DNA of 28,394 nt. Origin: a virus. Shown in pieces: positions 7,483 through 14,538 of this stretch; position 1 is the first letter of the stretch; each line of letters opens with the position of its first letter. The stretch is taken from positions 1-28,394 of IMG/VR virus record IMGVR_UViG_3300027983_000612; one strand, 5' to 3'. The translations under genes and the position numbers were made by a program. The notes beneath the pieces were generated by a model that was given only the letters and a program-made list of their open reading frames with translations, had not been told where the DNA came from and did not search any database.

Positions 7483-8487
7483 TTAAGATGTTTTCTGTCG
7501 ATTGCGAATCATCGCTAGAATGTCTTCTGCACGCTGTCCACCGCTAGCTGGTGTTTCGATCGGTGCTGTAGGAGCTAGTACTGCTTCGGCTACAGGAGCC
7601 ACTACAGTTTCAGCTACAGGGGCCACTACTGCTGGTGCTGGTGTTGCCGCAACTTCTGCAGACGCATTTGGTGTTGCTGTCGCAGGAGCATTAAACTGGC
7701 CTCTTGGCTTGTAGTAATTACCCCAACGTTCTGCATCATATGCTTGCCCATCTACTGATGCTTCAAACATTTCTTTCATTACTTTTTGTTCAACTTCGCT
7801 TGGTCTCTTAGGAAGAAAGTCAGCTAGGTTGTGAAGACCAAATTGTTCGATAGCCGCTGAATCTGCCGCGTCTAGTGCTGATTCTTTACGTGACCATTTT
7901 GAAGTAGAATAATCAGCATAACCGCCTTTTGATGTTTTAGTAACAATAAAGTCTAAACCACCTTGATAGTCTGTTGGTAAGTTTTCTAGTTCTGGATCTA
8001 ACAAAGCTGATTTAATTAAGTTAAAGATTTGTGGACTAATGATAAATCTACGGATTGGATTTTCCGGTGTTTTGTCGTCCGTGATTGGATTTTCTTTAAC
8101 AAAGCCTTGGAATAGATATGATTTCTTTTTCCAATACTTACGGCCCATGTCTTCCAATGATGGATCTTTAAACCATGTTCTTACTTCTGCCAAGATTGGG
8201 CATGATTCTCCCCACATTTCAATACACGGTATTTGTACAGTTACAGGTCTACTGTCGCCTTGCCCTTTGATGCCGGCAAAAGCTAAGTTGATCATGTTTC
8301 TCTCAACCCAAAAGAATGTGTTATCTTTGTTTGCGTCAGGTAGAAACCTTATTCTTGCTGTTTGACCTTCTTGGATGTTCCAGTGTGCGTAGATAGCGTT
8401 ATCGCCACCACCTTGTGAATTGCCGCCTGTACCGCGATTTTCTGTTGCTTGTAACTTTGCTCTAATTTCGGCTAATGATGTTGCCAT
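7483..8487 (-). CDS. 32: gp32, single-stranded DNA-binding protein
   Basis: This 334-aa protein matches T4-type gp32. It has a short basic N-terminal region (LAEIRAKLQ), then an OB-fold with WNIQEGQTARIRFLPD, FFWVERNMI and VQIPCIEMWGESCPI. Two Cys of this last block probably belong to the zinc site, although the full His-Cys3 set of T4 is not obvious. RKYWKKKSYLFQGFV and RRFIISPQIFNLI follow. After residue 250 comes an Ala/Pro/Val-rich linker of low complexity. The last 20 residues (RAEDILAMIRNRQKTS) are not acidic, unlike the T4 C-terminal tail. A good Shine-Dalgarno (AGGAGAA, 8493-8499) precedes the ATG. It is the first gene of the recombination operon, transcribed from a sigma70-type promoter. 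Confidence 0.93.
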   Translation of the reverse strand: MATSLAEIRAKLQATENRGTGGNSQGGGDNAIYAHWNIQEGQTARIRFLPDANKDNTFFWVERNMINLAFAGIKGQGDSRPVTVQIPCIEMWGESCPILAEVRTWFKDPSLEDMGRKYWKKKSYLFQGFVKENPITDDKTPENPIRRFIISPQIFNLIKSALLDPELENLPTDYQGGLDFIVTKTSKGGYADYSTSKWSRKESALDAADSAAIEQFGLHNLADFLPKRPSEVEQKVMKEMFEASVDGQAYDAERWGNYYKPRGQFNAPATATPNASAEVAATPAPAVVAPVAETVVAPVAEAVLAPTAPIETPASGGQRAEDILAMIRNRQKTS

Positions 8488-8522
8488 GATGTTTCTCCTA
8501 TATGTTTGTCATTGTTTGCCAT
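8472..8522 (-). other. Possible 16-codon leader ORF overlapping the gp32 start
   Basis: An ATG at 8522 opens MANNDKHIGETSWQHH and stops at TAG inside codon 5 of gp32 in another frame. It has no clear Shine-Dalgarno, so translation is doubtful. It lies in a leader where the gp32 initiation sequence is duplicated. Confidence 0.25.
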
Positions 8523-8527
8523 GATGT
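8481..8527 (-). repeat. Direct repeat in the gp32 leader
   Basis: ACATCATGGCAA occurs twice, at 8481-8492 (containing the gp32 start) and 8516-8527, 35 bp apart start to start. T4 gp32 represses its own translation by binding its leader, so a duplicated initiation region may be an operator. The function is inference. Confidence 0.5.
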
Positions 8528-8553
8528 GTCTATAAAACGTATAACACTCTTGT

Positions 8554-8582
8554 ATTATACGCTACTATTATTTAGTCTGCAA
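8554..8582 (-). promoter_or_regulatory. Sigma70-type promoter of gp32 operon
   Basis: TTGCAG (8577-8582), 17-bp spacer, TATAAT (8554-8559) on the minus strand. The -10 is perfect and the -35 weak (3 of 6), as expected for an early/middle promoter that may need an activator. A CTAAATA late-like motif lies inside the spacer (8569-8575). The leader to the gp32 ATG is about 60 nt. Confidence 0.65.
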
Positions 8583-8616
8583 CTGGTATTATATAATATT
8601 TTAAATCAATTTAGCC

Positions 8617-8645
8617 AAAAAGAAAGGCACCTAAAAAAGTGCCTT
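8617..8645 (-). terminator. Rho-independent terminator after the 943-aa gene
   Basis: The stem AAGGCAC/GTGCCTT has an 8-nt loop and, on the minus strand, is followed by TCTTTTT. It lies 20 bp after the stop codon of the 943-aa virion gene and isolates the gp32 operon from late read-through. Confidence 0.8.
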
Positions 8646-8665
8646 CCCATAATACTAACTACGCT

Positions 8666-11497
8666 CTAGTTAATTCCCGATAATCTCTTAAGTGATGTCA
8701 TTTCTTGTACACTTTCGTTTGCCTTTTTAAGTGCATCTGCTACTTGAGGCTGGTCAGACAATCCATCTTCGATTGATTCAATCCTGTCAACAGCATCTGT
8801 CATGTTACCTGTTGAACTGTTTGCTATTTTAATTGCGGCGTTGACGTCATCTTGTGTGTATTTTTCTGCTTCATCTAGTTTAGCGTTACAATTACAGTGC
8901 GGGCAATCTGGTGGGCAGCCACAATCTTCTGCTTTTACATCACTACCACAGCATTTATCTGAACAGTGTGTGTCACTAGCTTCTTCTACTTTTACTTTTG
9001 CTTTTTTAATTGAAACGCCACCTTTATAAGCCATTTCATATTCTTTTTGCATTGCTACAGCTTCTTCTTTACTGGCAAAAGAATCAATTTCTTCGCCGTT
9101 CCACCATAATTGATATTCTGTTTCGTTTGTTGATTCTTCCATTGCGTCATATGATTTTGCTGGTAAGCCTTTCTTATGTACTGCTCCACGCCCATGTAAA
9201 TCTAATACGTCTTTCAGCATGTCAAGATATCTTGTGAGTGTGCTAGGTTTTTCATCTTCACTGGTTAAATCAGTAAAGTGTGATACCGTAGTCTGTCCAT
9301 TATCCATATCAACTACTAAGGCGTTGCTATGAGTAGTAGACACTTGATCCACTGTACCTGTTTGTCCTTTATTCTTAACATATACTCGCTGTCCTACTAG
9401 TTTTTCTAATTTTTCGTGTGCTTCGTATACTGGTTTCTCTTCGTGCATTTTCATTTTGCCGATGTATGCTGGTTTGTTTGGGTCTTTTGCTAGTCCTGGT
9501 GTTTTAACTTCTTGCCAATCTGATTTTTTAGATTTCCAATTTTTTTCAAACTCTTCGTCTGATGCATTTTCCAAATCATAATGTAGTTCTTTCATTCTGC
9601 CTTCTTTTACTTCCATTCCACTTAGGCGTTTGAGTCTTTCTAAATTGTCAGGGGTTGAATGTTGTTTAACAATATTATCAACCCAAGCACTTACATCACT
9701 GGAACCAATCTCTTGTAGATCACTCCAATCTTCGCTGTCAACGTAATCCTGGATAGCGGCCATTGTTTCTCGAGGACCACCTACTTTGATAACTAGATCT
9801 AGATTGCCTTGAAAACGTCGAAGGATAGCATCGTATACTGCATCAGCCTGATCGTCATTATCACCTAAATTGATGTCAGCTTCATAGTCCATAGCATCTT
9901 GATCTGCTTGTGCATCGTAGTCATCATCTGTTGCTTCATCTAACTCAATATTATCTTTTGGCGGGCCGTATGTTTCGATCTCTTTTTCTGTAGCAATAAA
10001 ATAAGATGGGCTTTTGCAATTTGGACATACTACTTCTGCTTCACCTTCAGGTAATCCATCTGTTGGATTTTCTGGATCTGCAATCTCAGCATACATATGA
10101 CTTAGATTATGGCAGTTCATACAATACTGTGGCTCATTGTTTTTAAATATCTCTAATCCATCTTTTGCACCAACATGTACTGAATAATCATCATCTGTAG
10201 CTTCATCCATTTGTACAAATCCTGATTTACCTTTCAATTGGTCCATGATTTCTGGCATGTTGTCATCAACCCATTGTACAATCAGGCCTCTAGTGTCTGC
10301 TTCTGGATCTATATCTCCTAGATCGCCAATGTTGTCCCATAGCACATCGTCACCAATGAGGTCACCTAACGCACCAGTAGCATTAGCACCATCTACGCCT
10401 GCTGGCAATGGTTTTTTAAGTAATTCGTTAAGTTTTGCAATGTTTTCTTCTGTTTCTGGGATCGCCCAAGTACCTTCTGATACTCTTTGTGCCCAGGATT
10501 CAAATTGTTGTGCAAACGGGTTGTTGTTTTCTCTCATGATCGTGTGTGCCTTATGTACGAGTGGTAGTGCTTGTTCAATGCGCTCGTCAAGTGTTTTCTT
10601 GACAAACAATTCTTTTAGATCTGCTATATCCGCTTCATCTTCTACCAGAGCAGGTGTATAGTTCTCTTTAAATTCTGTGTAGCCACGCTTGCCCTTCATT
10701 TTCTTTAGGGTATTTTTAAGCAGGCCGTGATATCCAAACGCTGATTCTACCATCTCTAGAGTGACAGTGTCCTCAAATGTTCTGCGTGACATCCCGCGGA
10801 CGAAAGGGCGTAATGTCATCATTTCTCCAACCATTTCAGTTATATGCTGGCCTAACTCATCAGTGGGAATGCCACCAGCCGAAACATGTCGTGCCATGGC
10901 ACGTGCACCTGTTAGGTTATTGAACGGAAGTTTAAATCTTTCGCCTTCTACATTTTCGATGAACACCGAGTCGATGTTGCGGCTACGGGAGCCATGGACT
11001 TCATCGACGATGGGTTTGCTATGCTGTAATTTGATGCGCACTGGACCAAAGCTCTCATAGCTACGGTTCTTTGTGCCGTACATTTTGCCTTCGGATACAA
11101 CATCGTCTGCGCTGTAGGTGTTGTCAGCCTTGCTCTGTTGCTGGATGTCTCGATGTTTTAGCGTGCTTCGTGTTATGTCGCGTGGTTCAAAGCTCAATAG
11201 ATTTCTACGGGCAAACTCGCGAAGCTCTCTTAAAAACGTGTACCAGTCTTTTTTATGGTCTTCGTCAAGGTCGTCACTGATATTTTTACTAAAATATATC
11301 TTTAGGCTAGTTTCATCAATGAGACTCATTGTGATGTTGCCGTGGTTGTGTCCGTCTACTGTGTAATCAAAGTTAAAAAATCGTGCATCTTCGGGGTTTT
11401 GTGTGGCTTTAGCGTTTTCGTCACCAAGACTTACTTCCTCAAATCTATCACGGATTTTTTCAAACAGTCCTTCTGCAATTTTGTTAATTTCTCTCAT
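8666..11497 (-). CDS. Large acidic virion protein with Cys clusters (943 aa)
   Basis: I recognise this as a large conserved protein of marine T4-like phages, usually called virion structural, without known function. The N-terminal 300 residues look folded (for example KMYGTKNRSYESFGPVRIKL, then FKLPFNNLTGARAMARHVS). The rest is acidic and modular. DEATDDDY occurs twice. A zinc-ribbon-like CMNC...CPNC pair lies at about 457-492. A Cys-rich cluster (CSDKCCGSD, CGCPPDCPHCNC) lies at about 842-870. LKRLSG occurs twice, once at the extreme C-terminus. The start MREINKIAEG resembles a capsid-targeting peptide with an IAE|G site. A late motif ends exactly 5 nt before the ATG and overlaps the terminase stop region. 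It is probably an internal or core head protein. The role is inferred. Confidence 0.75.
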   Translation of the reverse strand: MREINKIAEGLFEKIRDRFEEVSLGDENAKATQNPEDARFFNFDYTVDGHNHGNITMSLIDETSLKIYFSKNISDDLDEDHKKDWYTFLRELREFARRNLLSFEPRDITRSTLKHRDIQQQSKADNTYSADDVVSEGKMYGTKNRSYESFGPVRIKLQHSKPIVDEVHGSRSRNIDSVFIENVEGERFKLPFNNLTGARAMARHVSAGGIPTDELGQHITEMVGEMMTLRPFVRGMSRRTFEDTVTLEMVESAFGYHGLLKNTLKKMKGKRGYTEFKENYTPALVEDEADIADLKELFVKKTLDERIEQALPLVHKAHTIMRENNNPFAQQFESWAQRVSEGTWAIPETEENIAKLNELLKKPLPAGVDGANATGALGDLIGDDVLWDNIGDLGDIDPEADTRGLIVQWVDDNMPEIMDQLKGKSGFVQMDEATDDDYSVHVGAKDGLEIFKNNEPQYCMNCHNLSHMYAEIADPENPTDGLPEGEAEVVCPNCKSPSYFIATEKEIETYGPPKDNIELDEATDDDYDAQADQDAMDYEADINLGDNDDQADAVYDAILRRFQGNLDLVIKVGGPRETMAAIQDYVDSEDWSDLQEIGSSDVSAWVDNIVKQHSTPDNLERLKRLSGMEVKEGRMKELHYDLENASDEEFEKNWKSKKSDWQEVKTPGLAKDPNKPAYIGKMKMHEEKPVYEAHEKLEKLVGQRVYVKNKGQTGTVDQVSTTHSNALVVDMDNGQTTVSHFTDLTSEDEKPSTLTRYLDMLKDVLDLHGRGAVHKKGLPAKSYDAMEESTNETEYQLWWNGEEIDSFASKEEAVAMQKEYEMAYKGGVSIKKAKVKVEEASDTHCSDKCCGSDVKAEDCGCPPDCPHCNCNAKLDEAEKYTQDDVNAAIKIANSSTGNMTDAVDRIESIEDGLSDQPQVADALKKANESVQEMTSLKRLSGIN

Positions 11498-11502
11498 AAT
11501 AG

Positions 11503-11509
11503 TATTTAT
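11503..11509 (-). promoter_or_regulatory. Late promoter of the 943-aa gene
   Basis: GATAAATACTATT lies between the terminase stop (11510) and the ATG at 11497. The motif ends 5 nt before the ATG and no Shine-Dalgarno exists, which places a T4-like transcription start on the A of the ATG. Confidence 0.75.
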
Positions 11510-13078
11510 CTACAACATTATAAATGGCATGGGTTCTACAAAATCGTCATGACCATCTTTCATCGCGTTGTCTAAATTAGCGTCATACGTTTGTAACAGC
11601 ATGGCCATTCGCACTATCAACACGAGGCTCATTACCAAGTCATCAGTTTCGCCGGGTTTGGCCGCAAATCCGCTACCGCTGGCCACAAACGTTTTAAGTT
11701 CTGATATTAGCGGCTTGCTGTTTATGGTCATGCGTTTGCTTTCAATCAGGCTCTTAAGTTTAGCACAAGCGGTAATTTTTGGTTTGTTTGATGTGTTAAA
11801 TCCTTTTCGATACCTGCGAGTATTCCCTGCCCTGGCGGGTTCGCTCAGGAACGTGCCTTTTATGTTCTCTTCGCCGATTTCTGACACACTAATTAACGCG
11901 GCTTCACCCAAAGTATTATTTTCTAAGCTATAATAGATGCTGTTCACTGGCACGGTCTCTGCTAGGTATTTTGTGATCTCTAACAATATACCTATCTGTT
12001 GTTGCACTGGTGTTCTATTGTCTCGCCATTCTGCAACTTGTACGAAGCTAGGAACTTCAAAGACCTGTATGGCGCTAGGATCGCCCCCTGTGCCAAGGCT
12101 CGGGTCTAATGCAACCAAATACGTTTGTGTGGGATCTGGACGCTTGTACCACCGTACCTGTCCTTGCCTTTCAGTTGGATCTTTTCCATCTAACTCAATT
12201 AAGTAACCAGGATTAATTAATGTTTCATCCCAGATGATAAATTCACAATCCATTTCTCTACGGAATCGTTCATCACCTAATTGTGCTCGAGTCTCTATAG
12301 CCCATGCTTCATCACGATCTGGATGCTCGTTCCAATAACTGCGGAATGCTTTAAACCCATTGATGCCTAATTCTGTTTCGTTACCACTTGCATCAAAGCA
12401 CTTGTTGGCACCTTTCCACAATGTGGCAAATTGGTCTTCATCACTGTTAGGAGTTGATGTAATAATACACTTACCGCCAGTTGCTAATGTAGGTGATATT
12501 GACGTCCAAAACTCACGGCCTATGGTAGGGCGGACAAACGCAAACTCATCTGCGTACAGTAGCGATATACTCATACCCCGTCCAGTGTTTTCAGTTGTTG
12601 TAGCACTTACTATACGACTGCCGTTGTCAAAGTCTATACTACCTTTGTTGTAACTAACTGCACCAGCACGTATGAAGTCTGGAACTGACTCATATGTGTA
12701 TCGTATACGTTGCATGATCTCTTGCGAGCCTGTATATTTGTGTGCGGCGATTAGGATAGTTGAGTCAGGGACAAACATAGCGTACCATAGCAAGTAGCCC
12801 GCGGCTGAAGTGGACTTCCCTGTTTGTCTGGGCATTAAGGATATGCTGAATCTGTAATTGTGGTATGAGTGTATCAATCGCTTTTGGTATTCAAAAGGTT
12901 TATACAACATTCGTCCTTTGGTAGGGTGCTGTATATAAAAGTAATTACTCATGAAATATTCAGGACCTGTTACAGGATTTGCACATTTAGCAAACTCTTG
13001 TAATTGTTTTTCCGTAAAGGATTCCCTCTGATGAGGTTTTTTTACTAATACGGAATCTGTACCTCTAGCTGTAGCCAT
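11510..13078 (-). CDS. 17: gp17, terminase large subunit
   Basis: This 522-aa packaging ATPase-nuclease has Walker A MPRQTGKS at 82-89, Walker B LLYADE at 173-178 with E178 catalytic, and coupling motif TSTPN at 207-211. In the RNase-H-like nuclease domain are LVALDPSLG (D325), YYSLENNTLG (Glu position) and the C-terminal GETDDLVMS (Asp). These fit the T4 gp17 Asp-Glu-Asp triad. It pumps DNA into the prohead and makes the headful cut, with gp16. The open frame reaches up to 13144, but that extension lies inside the homing endonuclease gene. ATG 13078 gives MATARG and lies 5 nt after a late-like TTAAATA, so I use it. Confidence 0.95.
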   Translation of the reverse strand: MATARGTDSVLVKKPHQRESFTEKQLQEFAKCANPVTGPEYFMSNYFYIQHPTKGRMLYKPFEYQKRLIHSYHNYRFSISLMPRQTGKSTSAAGYLLWYAMFVPDSTILIAAHKYTGSQEIMQRIRYTYESVPDFIRAGAVSYNKGSIDFDNGSRIVSATTTENTGRGMSISLLYADEFAFVRPTIGREFWTSISPTLATGGKCIITSTPNSDEDQFATLWKGANKCFDASGNETELGINGFKAFRSYWNEHPDRDEAWAIETRAQLGDERFRREMDCEFIIWDETLINPGYLIELDGKDPTERQGQVRWYKRPDPTQTYLVALDPSLGTGGDPSAIQVFEVPSFVQVAEWRDNRTPVQQQIGILLEITKYLAETVPVNSIYYSLENNTLGEAALISVSEIGEENIKGTFLSEPARAGNTRRYRKGFNTSNKPKITACAKLKSLIESKRMTINSKPLISELKTFVASGSGFAAKPGETDDLVMSLVLIVRMAMLLQTYDANLDNAMKDGHDDFVEPMPFIML

Positions 13079-13082
13079 AGTA

Positions 13083-13811
13083 TTATTTAACCATCTGTTT
13101 CTTATTTGAGTAGTATCTGAGTAGTGATTGTCTTTGTTTTGCAATATGTTCAGGTGATTTAATTCTACCTTTTAATGCTGTTGATTTTTTTAATTTCGTT
13201 TCTACACTATCAGGCCCTTTCTTTTTTCCTAAATTAGCCAATCTTAATTTCTCTTTTGTTTCTTTAGAATGAGGATTACCTTTCCTTCCAAGTTGTCTTA
13301 AAGATTGTTTTATACGTTGTTCTTCTGTGCGTTTTTTTCCTATATTTTTACCTTTCATAGATTCAGATAGTTTTCTTTTAGATTCTTCACTCATTGGTTT
13401 TCTTTTCTTACCCATATGAGCTAAAGATAATTTAATTTTAGTTTCTTTTGAGTGCTTTCTGCCAGGTTTACCTTTGAGTGATTTTGATCTTAAAGTAGCA
13501 TATTTGATACGCAAAGATTCATATATTTTTGATGTTATTTTATATCTTTGTTGATTATTGTTTTCTAAAGTTGCCATAGCCCAGGCGGCATATACCATTT
13601 TCTTTTTAGCATTACCTTCGTACATTTTTGTAAGGAGAAGATGACAAATAAAATGCTCTCTGGCTGTTAAATTGACAAGATTTTCTTTAAGATTACTACC
13701 GCCTAATGATTTAGGAACAATATGATGAGTTTCATAATACCCATCCGTCAGACGATTTTTAGCTTTGTTGATGATACTATTATAATAGGAAGTATATTTG
13801 TTTTCTAACAC
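13083..13811 (-). CDS. HNH homing endonuclease with NUMOD3 repeats
   Basis: This 242-aa protein has an HNH domain at 25-60 (YYETHHIVPKSLGG, then NLVNLTAREHFICH, with H29/H30, N47 and H53/H57 as candidate catalytic or metal residues). Five or six NUMOD3-like DNA-binding repeats follow from about residue 115, each with the pattern G(K/R)K....(S/T)xE(T/E)xxK(L/I)(S/R). This is the free-standing homing endonuclease type common in T4-like phages. It cuts related genomes lacking it, usually in or near a conserved gene, here presumably the terminase. It is strongly Lys-rich. Start is GTG at 13809-13811, 5 nt after GATAAATA. An ATG two bases upstream hits a stop at once. The frame is intact. Confidence 0.88.
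   Translation of the reverse strand: MLENKYTSYYNSIINKAKNRLTDGYYETHHIVPKSLGGSNLKENLVNLTAREHFICHLLLTKMYEGNAKKKMVYAAWAMATLENNNQQRYKITSKIYESLRIKYATLRSKSLKGKPGRKHSKETKIKLSLAHMGKKRKPMSEESKRKLSESMKGKNIGKKRTEEQRIKQSLRQLGRKGNPHSKETKEKLRLANLGKKKGPDSVETKLKKSTALKGRIKSPEHIAKQRQSLLRYYSNKKQMVK
13084..13090 (-). promoter_or_regulatory. Late-like motif at the terminase start
   Basis: TTAAATA ends 5 nt before the terminase ATG and is formed by the last codons (GTT AAA TAA) of the homing endonuclease gene. It is one base off the TATAAATA consensus. No Shine-Dalgarno is present. It is weaker than the motif upstream of the homing gene. Confidence 0.5.
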
Positions 13812-13816
13812 ATAGT

Positions 13817-13823
13817 TATTTAT
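13817..13823 (-). promoter_or_regulatory. Late promoter upstream of the homing endonuclease
   Basis: GATAAATAACTAT, core 13817-13823, ends 5 nt before the GTG start. The sequence GATAAATAACTATG itself contains an ATG and looks like a former terminase promoter/start now separated from the terminase by the inserted gene. Confidence 0.65.
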
Positions 13824-13852
13824 CTGTTAGCAAAGGTTTTAATAAGTTTAAC

Positions 13853-14161
13853 TTACCAAGGAGTCTCTCCGCCCATAAATTTTGGCAAGGAAAACCAAAG
13901 TCTAAACCATTCAGGAGTGCCAGGTTTGATGTCGTTTTCTTGTTGATATTTTATTTTTTCGTTGGCGGTGATGCTAGGATTGCTACCTTCTGTGCTAACA
14001 CTATCAGGTCCTGTGTATTCCTGTAACGTTCCTATATTGTTATTGCCTAACCCAGCAAGGCGTTTGATCTCGTGTATCGGATCAGCGTCGTCTAGGACTG
14101 CATCATCAATTCCTTCGTTGGTGTAGTCTTGTGTGCGAACTACATATTGTTTAGACGCCAT
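13853..14161 (-). CDS. Small virion-type protein (102 aa)
   Basis: Function unknown. The protein contains IHEIKRLAGLGNNN in its first half, one of several R-L-(A/S)-G motifs in this gene block, and ends with the aromatic-rich PGTPEWFRLWFSLPKFMGG, which I associate with conserved small proteins of marine T4-like phages. It overlaps the end of the 128-aa gene by 11 nt. Ser/Gly/Asn-rich and probably partly disordered in the middle. Context suggests a head or core component. Confidence 0.65.
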   Translation of the reverse strand: MASKQYVVRTQDYTNEGIDDAVLDDADPIHEIKRLAGLGNNNIGTLQEYTGPDSVSTEGSNPSITANEKIKYQQENDIKPGTPEWFRLWFSLPKFMGGETPW

Positions 14162-14537
14162 ATTTATTTTTCCTCTTAGCAGGCATTGGGCTCTGCTTGT
14201 TAGTATTACTTAGTTCTTCACTGCGATTAGATGATAATCTTTTAACCTTGCCAGCACCTACCATCTTGGCGGCACTGTTAATGATCTCTAATTCTTGATC
14301 AGTGTAACATGATAACAAAGGGTCACCTGCAATTGCGCCTGCGGCTTTTGTAGGGAAGTCTGGAGCTCCGGCCATAGCTAATCCAAAGCGGTAAGCTGTG
14401 TATGGACTGCCATTGGGATGATTTATACTAATGCCAGGCAGGCTAATAGCACTTCTGATACTAGCTTGTTGGTCTGCTTCTAAATTTGAAAAATCGGCTC
14501 GTTTATTGTCTTCAACAATAACTTCCTTAATTTTCAT
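14151..14537 (-). CDS. Small virion-type protein (128 aa), capsid-targeting-like N-terminus
   Basis: Function unknown. The start is ATG 14537, one base after the stop codon of the 951-aa gene (GTC TAA G ATG). The longer frame would begin at a TTG within that gene and is unlikely. The N-terminus MKIKEVIVED has the layout of T4 capsid-targeting peptides (M-K..., hydrophobic, x-E). The central part has HPNGSPYTAYRFGLAMAG, then AGDPLLSCYTDQELEIINSAAKM and KVKRLSSNRSEELS. A protein with SPYTAYRFG and a KRLS-type motif seems common beside large virion proteins in marine T4-like phages, from memory. The C-terminus is basic (KRKNKYG). Confidence 0.68.
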   Translation of the reverse strand: MKIKEVIVEDNKRADFSNLEADQQASIRSAISLPGISINHPNGSPYTAYRFGLAMAGAPDFPTKAAGAIAGDPLLSCYTDQELEIINSAAKMVGAGKVKRLSSNRSEELSNTNKQSPMPAKRKNKYGV

Positions 14538-14538
14538 C

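Noticed and set aside
10245-10661. Plus-strand open frame of 138 codons opposite the 943-aa gene
   Set aside because: Shadow of a real gene: Ser-rich composition, no promoter or ribosome site and no recognisable motif. The same holds for the plus-strand frames at 3698-4144, 14564-15067, 22238-22669 and 23609-24097.
13079-13144. Upstream extension of the terminase frame to a start at 13144
   Set aside because: It lies inside the C-terminal coding part of the homing endonuclease in another frame and adds residues without similarity to gp17. ATG 13078 with the late-like motif is better.
14161-14167. ATAAATA directly at the start of the 102-aa gene
   Set aside because: The motif overlaps the ATG itself, so a transcript would start inside the gene. 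It is part of the end of the 128-aa coding sequence and probably chance.
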